This document shows positions 15,640 through 24,406 of a DNA stretch of 36,336 bases, piece after piece (positions within the stretch are counted from its first letter, which is position 1; each line of letters opens with the position of its first letter). The notes beneath the pieces are model-generated. The model was given only the letters and a program-made list of their open reading frames with translations. It had not been told where the DNA came from and searched no databases. The DNA is from Fructobacillus sp. EFB-N1 (GTDB taxonomy: Bacteria > Bacillota > Bacilli > Lactobacillales > Lactobacillaceae), in the NCBI RefSeq assembly GCF_001038455.1, contig NZ_LDUY01000015.1, positions 1-36,336 on the forward strand, in the 5' to 3' direction. The translations under genes and the position numbers were made by a program.

Positions 15640-15906
15640 GTAATACGCAGAAGTTAGACAAGTAATTATTGGTTAACTGTACAGGGAGTGCTCAAGCTAA
15701 CGCATTGAGATGAGTGCCAGCACCAAGATGAAAACACACTAACGAGCAGATTAGTCCAAAAACTAACCCGGTTGTTTCCGATATCAAACAGGCCTTTGTT
15801 AGAAGGTTATTGAGCATTTTTTGCGTAAGCAAGAAGTGGAATGTAGGTGGGAACACGTGAAAACGTCCTTACAAACTCGATTCGAGTTTGTTTGGGCGTT
15901 TTTTTA
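15640..15906 (+). promoter_or_regulatory. tRNA-His T-box riboswitch of the his operon
   Basis: A leader of about 265 nt with stem I, a specifier and a terminator/antiterminator pair. The specifier candidate is CAC (His) at 15735-15737, followed by A as usual in T-boxes. The antiterminator is AGG/CCT (15845-15847 with 15867-15869), the bulge TGGGAAC, and the ACGT-GAAA-ACGT helix. The bulge TGGG would pair with an NCCA end whose discriminator is C, a special feature of tRNA-His. The competing terminator is AACGTCC with GGGCGTT around ACAAACTCG-ATT-CGAGTTTGT, then seven Ts (15899-15905). Uncharged tRNA-His should permit read-through into hisZG. Confidence 0.92.
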
Positions 15907-15938
15907 GTTGGTTGAACCAATCAGAAAGGGTACAAACA

Positions 15939-17555
15939 ATGAACAAAAAGATGTTAGCTGCAGGATCGCGTGATGAATATGGTGAAACGTTGAAAGAGAA
16001 GCAGGAAATTGAGCAAACCATTATTAATGTTTTGAACGATCAAGGTTATATCCCCGTCAGCACACCATTGATCGAGCAAGAGAATGTCTTTGACCAATAT
16101 CAGGAAAAGAAAGTTTTCCATCTGCTTGACCACATGGGTGAAAAATTAGTTTTACGGCCTGATTTGACCCTACCAATTGCTCGCTTTCTCGCGGCGAACC
16201 AAACGACGTTAACCGTAACCCGTTTGTACTACCTTGGTGATGTCTTCCACCAAATCGTTAATTTATCCGGTGATTACAACCAGGAAACACAGGCTGGGAT
16301 TGAAATTATTGGTGAGCAAAGCTTCGAGGCAGAAATTGAAGCCTTAGAAACGATGTTAGCCTTTGCCCAGCGCTTTGGCATTGTCGATGTTCAGGTTGTT
16401 CTGAGTGATGCCCGGTTAATTGACTTGATTTTGGAGCAATTTGATTTGGACGACCAGATTCGAAACGAAATGAAGCAGGCAATTGAGGAAAAAAACATTT
16501 CCCGCTTCGAACAGCTGAAGGCGCAAATTCCTGATTTTCCAGCTGAGTTAGCCGACTGGCCGTTGGCATTTGGCGAGAATGGTGAATCTGCCATGGAAAA
16601 GCTCCAACGAATTCCGGCAGTGAAGGCAATCATGGACGATTGGATTCGGTTAGCGAAATATACACACCGCCACTATCCTGATGTGGCAGTGACGGTCGAC
16701 CTGGCCGCCGTTTTACCGCAACCGTACTACACCGGCACCATTATTCGTGGCTTTGTCCCAAGTCTCGGTGACTATCTCTTTTCTGGGGGGCGCTACGACC
16801 GATTACTTTCAAAATCCGACCAAGAAACAGTTCCGGCCATGGGCATGGCCTTAAAGGTTGAAACAGTCTTAGCTGACCGGCAACGTGATTTGTCTTCCTT
16901 ATCGGCCCAAGACCCGATTGTCGTGGTTTTGGCCAAGGGACGGGTTGAGCAGGATGTGCGCCCATTACTAAAAAAGGCCGGTGTTGATACGAGTCAATTG
17001 GACAATCCGGCGCGTAAATTAGTCTTTGATACAGCCGACAACCGTTACCGTTTTATCCTAGTAAAGGCGAACGATGTGGTGAAGTACTTGGACCAGGGGA
17101 TTGGCGACGTCGGCATTGTCGGTTCGGATACGATAGCCGAACAGGAACAAAATCACTATGACGTCTTGGATTTGCAAACTGGAAAGGCAGAGTTCGTTTT
17201 AGCAGCTTGCAAGGACTTTGAACCGGAAAAAATAAGCCGACTCCGCATCGCCACGAAATACCCCAAGTTAGCCAGTCAATACTTTCACGACCAGGGCGAA
17301 GATGTCGAATTAATCAAGCTTGAAGGGTCCGTTGAATTGGGGCCGATTACCGGTCTGGCTGATGCCATTATTGATATTACTCAAACTGGTCGAACGCTGG
17401 TTGAAAATCATTTACAAATTTTCGATCGAGTTGGCCTGGTAGCGACTCACTTCCTGGTTCGTAAGGGTTCCTTACTCCAGTACCCAGATGAGTTGACGAC
17501 CGTTATTAAGCGCTTAGTAAACCTAGTTGCACCGAAAGAAGAGGTAAAAGAATGA
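15939..17555 (+). CDS. hisG: HisZ-HisG fusion: ATP phosphoribosyltransferase, regulatory plus catalytic parts
   Basis: 538 residues from the ATG at 15939 (GAAAGGG RBS). The longer in-frame reading from TTG 15888 lies inside the T-box terminator and is rejected. Residues 1 to about 320 are HisZ, a histidyl-tRNA synthetase-like subunit: FDQYQEKKVFHLLDHMGEKL, LRPDLTLPIAR, YYTGTIIRGF and LFSGGRYDRL. Residues about 326-538 are short-form HisG: LAKGRV, DVGIVGSDTIAEQ and the PRPP loop DAIIDITQTGRTL. In most bacteria with short HisG these are two proteins forming a hetero-octamer; here one frame joins them with almost no linker. It catalyses the first step, ATP plus PRPP to phosphoribosyl-ATP. The stop overlaps the hisD start. 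Confidence 0.92.
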   Translation: MNKKMLAAGSRDEYGETLKEKQEIEQTIINVLNDQGYIPVSTPLIEQENVFDQYQEKKVFHLLDHMGEKLVLRPDLTLPIARFLAANQTTLTVTRLYYLGDVFHQIVNLSGDYNQETQAGIEIIGEQSFEAEIEALETMLAFAQRFGIVDVQVVLSDARLIDLILEQFDLDDQIRNEMKQAIEEKNISRFEQLKAQIPDFPAELADWPLAFGENGESAMEKLQRIPAVKAIMDDWIRLAKYTHRHYPDVAVTVDLAAVLPQPYYTGTIIRGFVPSLGDYLFSGGRYDRLLSKSDQETVPAMGMALKVETVLADRQRDLSSLSAQDPIVVVLAKGRVEQDVRPLLKKAGVDTSQLDNPARKLVFDTADNRYRFILVKANDVVKYLDQGIGDVGIVGSDTIAEQEQNHYDVLDLQTGKAEFVLAACKDFEPEKISRLRIATKYPKLASQYFHDQGEDVELIKLEGSVELGPITGLADAIIDITQTGRTLVENHLQIFDRVGLVATHFLVRKGSLLQYPDELTTVIKRLVNLVAPKEEVKE

Positions 17556-18838
17556 AAATTATTGAAAAAATGACACCAACAGCCTTAGCCGAATTGAGAC
17601 AGCGGTCAGATACGAATCGGCAGGATGAAGTTTTGACGCAGCAAGTTCAAGATATCATCGCCACGGTCCAAAAAAAGGGGGATCAAGCTTTAAAGGAATA
17701 TAGTCAAGCCTTTGACCGCGTTCAATTAAACGACCTCCGGGTGCCAGCGGCTGAGATTCAAGCCGCCTTTGACCAAGTCGACGAAAAGGTCGTCACGTCG
17801 TTGAAAGAAGCCGCCGAAAATATTCGTTCTTTTCACCAGTTGGAACGGGCTCAGTCCTTTGAAGACAAAAGTCGTGCAGGTGTGATTCGGGGCACCAAGG
17901 TAACACCACTAGCTGCCGTTGGAATTTATGTTCCGGGCGGGACGGCCGCCTATCCATCTTCTGTTTTGATGAACGCCATTCCAGCTAAGATTGCCGGCGT
18001 AAACCAAATTGTGATGGTGACGCCACCACAAACGAAGGGAATTAATCCGGCGGTCCTCGTGGCTGCCTCGATTGCTGGCGTTGATGAAATTTACCAAATC
18101 GGTGGTGCCCAGGCCATTGCAGCGCTGGCATTTGGGACCGAAACGATTCCGCAAGTCGATAAAATTACAGGACCGGGGAATGCCTACGTCGCCGAAGCAA
18201 AGCGCCAGGTCTATGGGACCGTGGCCATCGACATGATTGCCGGCCCTTCAGAAATCGGCATCCTAGCCGATGAGACGGCCAATGCCAAGAATGTGGCCGC
18301 TGATTTATTATCACAGGCTGAGCATGATGTGCGTGCACAAGCCATGCTCGTGACCAATTCGACCGACCTGGCACAGGGGGTGATGAAAGAGGTCGATGAG
18401 CAATTGGCCAAACTACCTCGGCGCGAGATTGTCAGCCAATCAATTGCCAATAACGGCGTGATTTACCTGGTGGAAACGGTCCAAGAAATGCTGGATACGA
18501 TGAATAAGCTGGCCCCCGAGCACTTGGAAATTCAATTGGAGAACCCAAGTTCGTATCTCGATCAAATCCAAAATGCTGGTTCCGTCTTTTTAGGACCTTT
18601 AGCCTCTGAACCGCTCGGAGACTATCTGGCTGGACCAAACCACATCTTACCAACCGGAGGAACAGCTCGTTTTTCTTCGGCCTTGGGGGTTTGGGATTTT
18701 CAAAAGAAAATCCAATACTTAGAATATGACCAAGAAGCGCTCATAAAAGATGCGCCATTCGTAACGGCCATAGCACGAGAAGAGGGACTAGAAGGGCACG
18801 CACGAGCAATTGAAAGTCGGGTGAATGCAGATGACTAA
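17552..18838 (+). CDS. hisD: Histidinol dehydrogenase
   Basis: 428 residues, normal for the family. It oxidises histidinol through histidinal to histidine with two NAD+ and a zinc ion, the last two steps of the pathway. Conserved blocks in order: GIYVPGGTAAYPSSVLMN near 128-145, GGAQAIAALAFGT, KITGPGNAYVAEAKR near 205, MIAGPSEIGI, SQAEHD with zinc/catalytic residues near 255, and PNHILPTGGTARFSS near the C-terminus. It starts at ATGA overlapping the hisZG stop, indicating translational coupling. Confidence 0.96.
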   Translation: MKIIEKMTPTALAELRQRSDTNRQDEVLTQQVQDIIATVQKKGDQALKEYSQAFDRVQLNDLRVPAAEIQAAFDQVDEKVVTSLKEAAENIRSFHQLERAQSFEDKSRAGVIRGTKVTPLAAVGIYVPGGTAAYPSSVLMNAIPAKIAGVNQIVMVTPPQTKGINPAVLVAASIAGVDEIYQIGGAQAIAALAFGTETIPQVDKITGPGNAYVAEAKRQVYGTVAIDMIAGPSEIGILADETANAKNVAADLLSQAEHDVRAQAMLVTNSTDLAQGVMKEVDEQLAKLPRREIVSQSIANNGVIYLVETVQEMLDTMNKLAPEHLEIQLENPSSYLDQIQNAGSVFLGPLASEPLGDYLAGPNHILPTGGTARFSSALGVWDFQKKIQYLEYDQEALIKDAPFVTAIAREEGLEGHARAIESRVNADD

Positions 18839-19421
18839 ACGACAAGCGACGATTATTCGCAACACAAAAGAAACGCAAATTAGCTTGAAATTGGACCTGG
18901 ATGATCAAAGTCCCGCAACAATTTCCAGTGGGATTGGCTACTTAGACCACATGCTTAATTTGTTTGCTAAGCATGGTCGCTTTGGCCTTGAAATCAAGGC
19001 CACGGGCGACTTGGAAGTCGATAGCCACCACACGACAGAAGATATCGGTATCGCTTTGGGCCAGGCCTTTGCGGAAGCGTTGGGAGACAAAGTTGGCATT
19101 GAGCGTTATGGTGCCCAATTTGTGCCGATGGATGAAACGTTGACCCGGGCGGTGGTTGACTTATCTGGCCGTTCATATCTCGTCTTCCAAGCTGATTTAA
19201 CGGCCCAACGACTTGGAACCTTTGAAACGGAAGTCGTGGAGGACTTTTGGCAGGGCTTTAGCGACCAGCAACGGGCCAATGTCCACATCGAAGTGCTCTA
19301 TGGTCGCAATACTCACCACAAAATTGAAAGCATATTCAAAGCAATGGGGCGGGCGATGCGCCAAGCCGTGACGATTAATCCGGAAATCAAGGGTGTCAAT
19401 TCGACCAAAGGGACGATTTGA
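18831..19421 (+). CDS. hisB: Imidazoleglycerol-phosphate dehydratase
   Basis: 196 residues; monofunctional, without the phosphatase domain found in enterobacterial HisB. It dehydrates imidazole glycerol phosphate to imidazole acetol phosphate. Metal-binding motifs are GYLDHMLNLFAKH, DLEVDSHHTTEDIG and YGRNTHHKIESIFKA. The ATG at 18831 has a GGG element 9 nt upstream; an in-frame ATG at 18825 sits too close to it. The start lies inside the hisD 3' end, so the genes overlap by 8 nt. Confidence 0.94.
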   Translation: MTKRQATIIRNTKETQISLKLDLDDQSPATISSGIGYLDHMLNLFAKHGRFGLEIKATGDLEVDSHHTTEDIGIALGQAFAEALGDKVGIERYGAQFVPMDETLTRAVVDLSGRSYLVFQADLTAQRLGTFETEVVEDFWQGFSDQQRANVHIEVLYGRNTHHKIESIFKAMGRAMRQAVTINPEIKGVNSTKGTI

Positions 19422-19437
19422 GAAAGAAGAGGATCAG

Positions 19438-20055
19438 ATGACGATTGTGATTGTTGATTATGGAGCTGGTAATGTGTTGAATGTGGCCAAGGCCATTGAA
19501 TATACGGGTATGTCGGTCAAGATTTCAAAAGATCCGGCAGACATTGCCAGCGCGGATGGCCTGGTGGTGCCGGGCGTAGGGGCCTTTGCAAAGGCGGTGG
19601 ACCAACTCAAAGTAGCTGAATTAGTGGAGCCAATTAAGAACTATGCAAAATCAGGCCGCCCGCTGTTGGGCATTTGCTTGGGCATGCAGCTTTTGTTTGA
19701 TTCATCGACAGAGTTTGGTGAAACGGAGGGCTTGGGTTTGATTCCCGGTCAGGTGGTTGCTTTACCCCAGCAAAAAAATTATAAAGTGCCACAAATGGGC
19801 TGGAATAAAAACGAGGTTCGGTTGGAAAATCCGTTGACTAAGACGATTGATGATAAGTATACGTACTTTGTCCACGGCTATTATGCGGTAACAGACAAAA
19901 AATATATTGCGGCAACAGTTCCTTATGGTCAGGTTGCCGTGCCAAGCATTGTGGTGAACAAGAATGTGATTGGTGTCCAGTTCCACCCTGAAAAATCAGG
20001 ACTGGATGGGCTGTCACTTTGGCAAAGTTTCCAAGAAATGGTGGTGGGCGTATGA
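19438..20055 (+). CDS. hisH: Imidazole glycerol phosphate synthase, glutaminase subunit
   Basis: 205 residues from the ATG at 19438 (AAGAGG, 5-nt gap); the longer reading from 19393 would extend into hisB without an RBS. Class I glutamine amidotransferase that supplies ammonia to HisF. DYGAGN at the N-terminus, nucleophile C80 in GICLGMQLLF, and the His-Glu pair in GVQFHPEKSG complete the triad. The stop overlaps the hisA start (ATGA). Confidence 0.95.
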   Translation: MTIVIVDYGAGNVLNVAKAIEYTGMSVKISKDPADIASADGLVVPGVGAFAKAVDQLKVAELVEPIKNYAKSGRPLLGICLGMQLLFDSSTEFGETEGLGLIPGQVVALPQQKNYKVPQMGWNKNEVRLENPLTKTIDDKYTYFVHGYYAVTDKKYIAATVPYGQVAVPSIVVNKNVIGVQFHPEKSGLDGLSLWQSFQEMVVGV

Positions 20056-20804
20056 TTTTTCCAGCAATTGACCTGCTTGGCGGCGAATCGGTCCGCCTCT
20101 ATCAAGGTGATTACCAAAAGAAGATGGTGTTGGAAAAAGATCCACTCATCCAACTGCAGGCCATTGAAGCGGCAGGCATACGGCGGGTTCACTTAGTCGA
20201 CTTGGATGGCGCCAAGAAAGGGTTGTCCGTTAACGCTGATTTGATTCGACGCTTACGAGAAAATAGCGATATTTTCCTTGAATTGGGCGGTGGGATTCGC
20301 ACTTTGCAACAGATTGATGATTACCTGCAACTAGGGATTAATCGGGTTATTCTCGGATCGATTGCCGTGACGAATCCTGAATTGGTGCAGGAAGCGATTA
20401 CCCGCTTTGGCCCAGAAAAAATTGTGGTCGGTGTTGATGGCCAAGACGGTCAGGTGAAGACGGCTGGGTGGACTGAAGCCAGTCAACAAAGTTTTGCAGA
20501 AGTTGTTTCAGCCATGACTGCCCTTGGGGTGACAAACTTTATCGTGACTGATATTAGCCGTGACGGAACACTTTCAGGTCCAAATGTGGCTTTACTAAAG
20601 CACTTGCAGCAAGACTTTCCTGCAAGTCGGTTTGTTGTCAGTGGCGGTGTCAGCACACTAGCCGATATTGCAACACTACGGGAAAACGGGTTAGTCGATA
20701 TGATTGTCGGTCGCGCACTATACGACGGTGATTTGACGTTGGCTGATTTAAAGGAGGCAGAAGATGGGGTTAGCGAAACGAATTATTCCAGCCTTGGATA
20801 TTAA
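20052..20804 (+). CDS. hisA: ProFAR isomerase (phosphoribosylformimino-AICAR-phosphate isomerase)
   Basis: 250 residues from the ATG at 20052; the longer reading from 20019 is a run into hisH. TIM barrel with two phosphate-binding halves: FPAIDLLGGESVRLYQG with the first catalytic Asp (D7), GGGIRTL, DISRDGTLSG with the second Asp, and VSGGVSTLAD. Its 3' end overlaps hisF by 41 nt, adding a tail ([10 protein letters not shown]) that overlaps the hisF N-terminus in another frame. Confidence 0.94.
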   Translation: MIFPAIDLLGGESVRLYQGDYQKKMVLEKDPLIQLQAIEAAGIRRVHLVDLDGAKKGLSVNADLIRRLRENSDIFLELGGGIRTLQQIDDYLQLGINRVILGSIAVTNPELVQEAITRFGPEKIVVGVDGQDGQVKTAGWTEASQQSFAEVVSAMTALGVTNFIVTDISRDGTLSGPNVALLKHLQQDFPASRFVVSGGVSTLADIATLRENGLVDMIVGRALYDGDLTLADLKEAEDGVSETNYSSLGY

Positions 20805-21528
20805 AAGCGGCCAAGTCGTCAAGGGGATTTCCTTTGACCAGATTCGCGCCGTGGGCAATCCAGTGGCTTTGGCTAAACGTTATCAAGAAATGGGTGCCGA
20901 TGAACTGGTCTTCTTAGATATCACAGCCACGATTGAAGGCTGGGCCACGATGAAATCAGTTGTCGACCAGGTCTCAAAAGAAATTTTCATTCCGTTGACG
21001 GTTGGTGGTGGAATTCGCTCTCTGGATGAGATGACGAGTTTGATTCAGGCAGGTGCCGACAAAATCTTTCTGAATTCGGCTGCCGTCAAGGATCCAGGTC
21101 TAGTGGCGGCCGGGGCACAAGTCTTTGGTGCCCAAGCAATGGTCGGGGCGATTGATGCGAAGTGGGACCCCGTCAATGGCTTTTACCGGGTTTACAGTGC
21201 AGGAGGGGCGAAGCCAACGGAGCTCGATGCTATCAAATGGGCACAAGAGCTAGTTCAGGCTGGCGCTGGCGAGTTGTTGGTGACAAGTATTGATGCTGAT
21301 GGCCAGAAAAAGGGCTATGATTTGCGGCTCTATCAGCAATTAACCGCAGCTGTCGATGTTCCGATTATTGCCTCTGGCGGGGCTGGCACAACCAAGGATT
21401 TTGTTGATGTCTTTGAAGACGGTTCTGTTGATGCCGCTTTGGCTGCTTCGGTTTTTCACTATAACCAGATTGCCATTCCAGATTTGAAACGAAATTTGAG
21501 AGAAGAACAAGTGGAGGTCCGTCTATGA
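20764..21528 (+). CDS. hisF: Imidazole glycerol phosphate synthase, cyclase subunit
   Basis: 254-residue TIM barrel that, with HisH, converts PRFAR and glutamine to imidazole glycerol phosphate and AICAR. Motifs: [15 protein letters not shown] with catalytic D12, [24 protein letters not shown] with the second Asp, [13 protein letters not shown] and [18 protein letters not shown] lies 5 nt before the ATG. The stop overlaps the hisI start. Confidence 0.96.
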   Translation: MGLAKRIIPALDIKSGQVVKGISFDQIRAVGNPVALAKRYQEMGADELVFLDITATIEGWATMKSVVDQVSKEIFIPLTVGGGIRSLDEMTSLIQAGADKIFLNSAAVKDPGLVAAGAQVFGAQAMVGAIDAKWDPVNGFYRVYSAGGAKPTELDAIKWAQELVQAGAGELLVTSIDADGQKKGYDLRLYQQLTAAVDVPIIASGGAGTTKDFVDVFEDGSVDAALAASVFHYNQIAIPDLKRNLREEQVEVRL

Positions 21529-21896
21529 CCCAGGTAAGAGCTGATTTTAATAAGGCCAATCAGAACGGCTTGATTCCAGCAATTGTCGTTGATGCCAAGA
21601 CCAAGGTCGTGCTGATGCTCGCTTATATGAACCAGGAAAGCTATGAGAAGACGATTGTGACGCGCCAAACCTGGTTTTGGTCGCGCGAACGGCAAGAACT
21701 TTGGCACAAGGGCGCAACCTCGGGCAATACCCAAAAAGTGATTTCGATGACGTTGGATTGCGACCAAGATACGGTTTTAATTGAAGTTGAAACAGTAGGA
21801 CCGGCTTGCCACACGAATGCTTACTCCTGTTTCTTCAATCCAGTTGACTTACTGGAAAATCAGTTCAGTCAAGATACAGTGGGCAGTCAGTCGTGA
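21525..21896 (+). CDS. hisI: Phosphoribosyl-AMP cyclohydrolase
   Basis: 123 residues, monofunctional HisI without a fused HisE. It opens the adenine ring of phosphoribosyl-AMP. Metal-binding motifs are [43 protein letters not shown] and [11 protein letters not shown]. The start overlaps the hisF stop (ATGA). Confidence 0.95.
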   Translation: MTQVRADFNKANQNGLIPAIVVDAKTKVVLMLAYMNQESYEKTIVTRQTWFWSRERQELWHKGATSGNTQKVISMTLDCDQDTVLIEVETVGPACHTNAYSCFFNPVDLLENQFSQDTVGSQS

Positions 21897-21946
21897 GATA
21901 AGCTCGTCAAAACCGTCTATCGCTACTTGTTTGAAAGGAAAACAAA

Positions 21947-22261
21947 ATGGAACAAACAATATAAGAACTCTATGACCAAGTTTTGGAACGAAAGGAAAAC
22001 CCAGTAGAGGGGTCTTATACCGCTTACCTTTACGATAAAGGGCTGGACAAAATTTTGAAAAAGGTTGGCGAAGAAAGCACCGAGGTAATTGTTGGTGCCA
22101 AAAACAGCCAAGCAGAACTAACGTATGAAACCGCCGACCTGTTTTTCCACTTGATGGTCCTGTTGGTTAATCAGGGGATTAGCATAGCAGACATTCAAGC
22201 AGAACTTGGCTTGCGGGTCGGCCAGAAGTCCAAATTACACGAACGATCAGATTGGCGGTGA
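21947..22261 (+). pseudogene. hisE: Phosphoribosyl-ATP pyrophosphatase with a stop at codon 6
   Basis: The reading frame from ATG 21947 (RBS AAAGGA) is MEQTI, TAA at 21962-21964, then ELYDQVLERKENPVEG and the rest of a normal HisE: GSYTAYLYDKGLDKILKK, GEESTEV and DLFFHLMVLL. A single base change, for example CAA to TAA, explains the stop; without it the protein would be 104 residues. TTG 21983 could restart translation after the 5-codon leader and give 92 residues, losing about 12 N-terminal residues; no RBS supports it. HisE hydrolyses phosphoribosyl-ATP to phosphoribosyl-AMP, the second pathway step. The body of the gene is otherwise intact, so the lesion is recent or tolerated. Confidence 0.82.
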
Positions 22262-22265
22262 ACTT

Positions 22266-23354
22266 ATGAAAAAATCAGTTGCAGCATTAAAAGCCTATCA
22301 GGCAGAACAGCCCCTTGCAGCCATTAAAGACCAGTATCAATTGGAAACGTTGGCCCACTTGTCGGCTAACGAGTCGGTGTATGGTCCAACACCAAAAGTT
22401 AAAGAGGCGTTAGCGGCGGTGACCTTTGACCGGTTGAACTATTATCCAGATGGTTCCGCGCAAAAATTGCGCCAGGCGGTGGCTCAATTAAACCAAGTCG
22501 ATCCCAAAATGTTGGTTTTTGGTGTGGGTGCCGATGAATTGATTCAATTGTTAACTCGACTAGCGCTAGAACCGGGACAAAACATCATTGTCCCTGCACC
22601 AACTTTTGGTGAATATACCATTCATGCCCAAATTGAGCAGGCAGAAACGAAGTCGGTTGCCATTGATGCCAGCACTGGTCATGTGGACTTTGAGGGCATT
22701 TTGGCTGCAGTGGATGATCAGACATCGATGGTTTGGTTGTCGAATCCCAACAATCCGACAGGCGTTTTGGAATCTGCTACAGACATTCAAGGACTCTTGC
22801 AGCAATTACCAGAGTCCGTTTATTTAGTCGTTGATGAGGCCTACATCGATTTTGCCGATACAAGCGACAATACCGTTGTGCCACTTTTGGCTGATTATCC
22901 AAATCTGATTATCTTACGTACCTTATCGAAGGCTTACGGATTGGCCAACCTGCGGATTGGTTACGGCATGATGAACGCAGCATTAGCCCAAAAGTTGAAT
23001 GCTGTTCGTTTGCCCTATAATTTGTCTGATTTTCAAATTGAAGCCGGCACCGCTGCTGTTTTGGATCAAGATTACCTACAAAAGACGGTTGCCAAGGTTC
23101 AGGATGAACGCAACAAGTTTGAAGATTTTTTGCGAGCAAATCAGTTTGAATTTTACCCTTCACAAACAAACTTTTTATGGGTTCAAGTGGGTGATGCCAA
23201 GCGCTATGGACAAGCCCTCTTGAAAGAAGGTTTGCAAATCAGCCAGCGTTTGAGCCCAAGTTGGGTCCGAATTACCCTAGGCCAGCCAGCCGATAATGAA
23301 CGAATCCGACAATTGTTGGTTAAAATTCGAGAAGATTCTACAAGCAACGTTTAA
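22266..23354 (+). CDS. hisC: Histidinol-phosphate aminotransferase
   Basis: 362 residues from the ATG at 22266; the longer in-frame reading from 22206 overlaps hisE and is rejected. PLP-dependent fold-type I enzyme that converts imidazole acetol phosphate and glutamate to histidinol phosphate. Motifs: LSANESVYGP, YYPDGSAQKLR, SNPNNPTG, DEAYIDF, the PLP lysine K222 in LSKAYGLANLRIGYG, and SWVRITLG near the end. Last gene of the his operon, followed by a strong terminator. Confidence 0.94.
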   Translation: MKKSVAALKAYQAEQPLAAIKDQYQLETLAHLSANESVYGPTPKVKEALAAVTFDRLNYYPDGSAQKLRQAVAQLNQVDPKMLVFGVGADELIQLLTRLALEPGQNIIVPAPTFGEYTIHAQIEQAETKSVAIDASTGHVDFEGILAAVDDQTSMVWLSNPNNPTGVLESATDIQGLLQQLPESVYLVVDEAYIDFADTSDNTVVPLLADYPNLIILRTLSKAYGLANLRIGYGMMNAALAQKLNAVRLPYNLSDFQIEAGTAAVLDQDYLQKTVAKVQDERNKFEDFLRANQFEFYPSQTNFLWVQVGDAKRYGQALLKEGLQISQRLSPSWVRITLGQPADNERIRQLLVKIREDSTSNV

Positions 23355-23365
23355 GTTCTTCAGAT

Positions 23366-23404
23366 AAAAACACCGCTAACAATATTTGTTAGCGGTGTTT
23401 TTAA
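23366..23404. terminator. Bidirectional terminator at the his operon end
   Basis: A perfect 17-bp stem (AAAAACACCGCTAACAA at 23366-23382 with 23386-23402) around a TAT loop, with T runs on both strands. Shared with the convergent DUF1003 gene. Confidence 0.93.
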
Positions 23405-23417
23405 TGTCTAAGTGGAC

Positions 23418-24170
23418 TTATAATTTATCATCTTTTTGCTGTTTGCGAACCTCTGTTAGCTGGTTATTAATCGACGCAAGCATCTCCATTTGCATTTTTT
23501 GAATCTGCATATTATTCGGTTGATCTTGCTGGATGAGGTGGTCAATCTTTGAGTGGAGAATTCTGATTTCTTCTTCAGATTTCAAGTTGACGTGGTAATC
23601 GTTTTTTGATTCCATTCTGTCATAGGTACTTGACCGATTCTGGCTCATCATGATTAGGGGAGCCTGGATGGCAGCAATAATACTCAAGAAGAGGTTTAAA
23701 AGGATGAATGGGAAGGGATCAAAGTGGAGGCCAAAGAGGTGGACGGAATTAATAAAAATCCAGACAATAATGATACCAATAAAAGTAATCACAAAGGGCC
23801 ATGAACCACCAAAGCGGGCAACGGCATCGGCTACTTTTTGACCGAATGTTAAAGTTGTTTCCAATTGTTTTTCAACATCAATCACGCGATAACTGTCCTT
23901 GGACATTAACCGCGTCATTCGTTCGTTGATTTGCCGATTTTTGTGTGAATCCTCGCTAATCATCTTATCCATTTTTTGTAGCCGGTAACGCACAAGGTGT
24001 TCACTACAAATAAAGCTATTGTTGGCGACCTTCGGGTAATCTTTTTGAATCAGTGTTGCGATATAGGGATCCAGTTCATGGATAAAATTACCATCGATCA
24101 AATCGTATTCACGATGATCAACCAGGCACCAGAGTGCATCGTTTGCCTGTACTTTTTCGTTCTTTTTCAT
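23418..24170 (-). CDS. DUF1003 membrane protein
   Basis: 250 residues. The N-terminal third (1-110) is soluble and charged. The DUF1003 core follows: FGGSWPFVITF at 120-130, a first helix to about 143, FDPFPFILLNL at 150-160, a second helix, and the signature APLIMMSQNR at 170-179. The C-terminal 60 residues look coiled-coil-like (EEEIRILHSKIDHLIQQ). DUF1003 proteins are widespread in Firmicutes, with no settled function. RBS AGAGAGG (24178-24184). The upstream region can fold into a two-helix structure. Confidence 0.85.
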   Translation of the reverse strand: MKKNEKVQANDALWCLVDHREYDLIDGNFIHELDPYIATLIQKDYPKVANNSFICSEHLVRYRLQKMDKMISEDSHKNRQINERMTRLMSKDSYRVIDVEKQLETTLTFGQKVADAVARFGGSWPFVITFIGIIIVWIFINSVHLFGLHFDPFPFILLNLFLSIIAAIQAPLIMMSQNRSSTYDRMESKNDYHVNLKSEEEIRILHSKIDHLIQQDQPNNMQIQKMQMEMLASINNQLTEVRKQQKDDKL

Positions 24171-24190
24171 GATTCAGCCTCTCTAATATG

Positions 24191-24245
24191 TACTAAGTCA
24201 CTAGGCGATGTCAGAACGTCGCCATTTAATACGTGCTCATTAGTA
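24191..24245. other. Structured leader of the DUF1003 gene
   Basis: An inner helix GGCGATG (24204-24210) with CGTCGCC (24217-24223) closes a TCAGAA loop. An outer helix TACTAA (24191-24196) with TTAGTA (24240-24245) encloses it. It would lie in the 5' untranslated region of the minus-strand gene. No known riboswitch class fits. Confidence 0.4.
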
Positions 24246-24348
24246 TTATCTTAACATAGTAACAATTTGGCAGTTAACACTAAGAACTAATTTAACAAAA
24301 TTTAAAAAAACAGAATTTAGCCTTACAAGCAGTTGGTTAGCTTAAAAA

Positions 24349-24357
24349 TGCTATAAT
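24349..24357 (+). promoter_or_regulatory. Extended -10 promoter of the GT-C-like gene
   Basis: TGCTATAAT (24349-24357) is a TGn-extended consensus -10; there is no clear -35. Confidence 0.55.
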
Positions 24358-24406
24358 CTAGTTAAGAACTCCGCTTTTTAAAAAGGCGAGAATTTGAGGG
24401 GAATTG

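Noticed and set aside
15888-15938. Upstream extension of hisZG from TTG 15888
   Set aside because: Lies within the T-box terminator stem and T run; no RBS.
24204-24250. Plus-strand GGCGATG...CGCCAT resembling the start of a fluoride riboswitch
   Set aside because: The second stem and the conserved 3' part do not follow, and the downstream gene is not a fluoride transporter.
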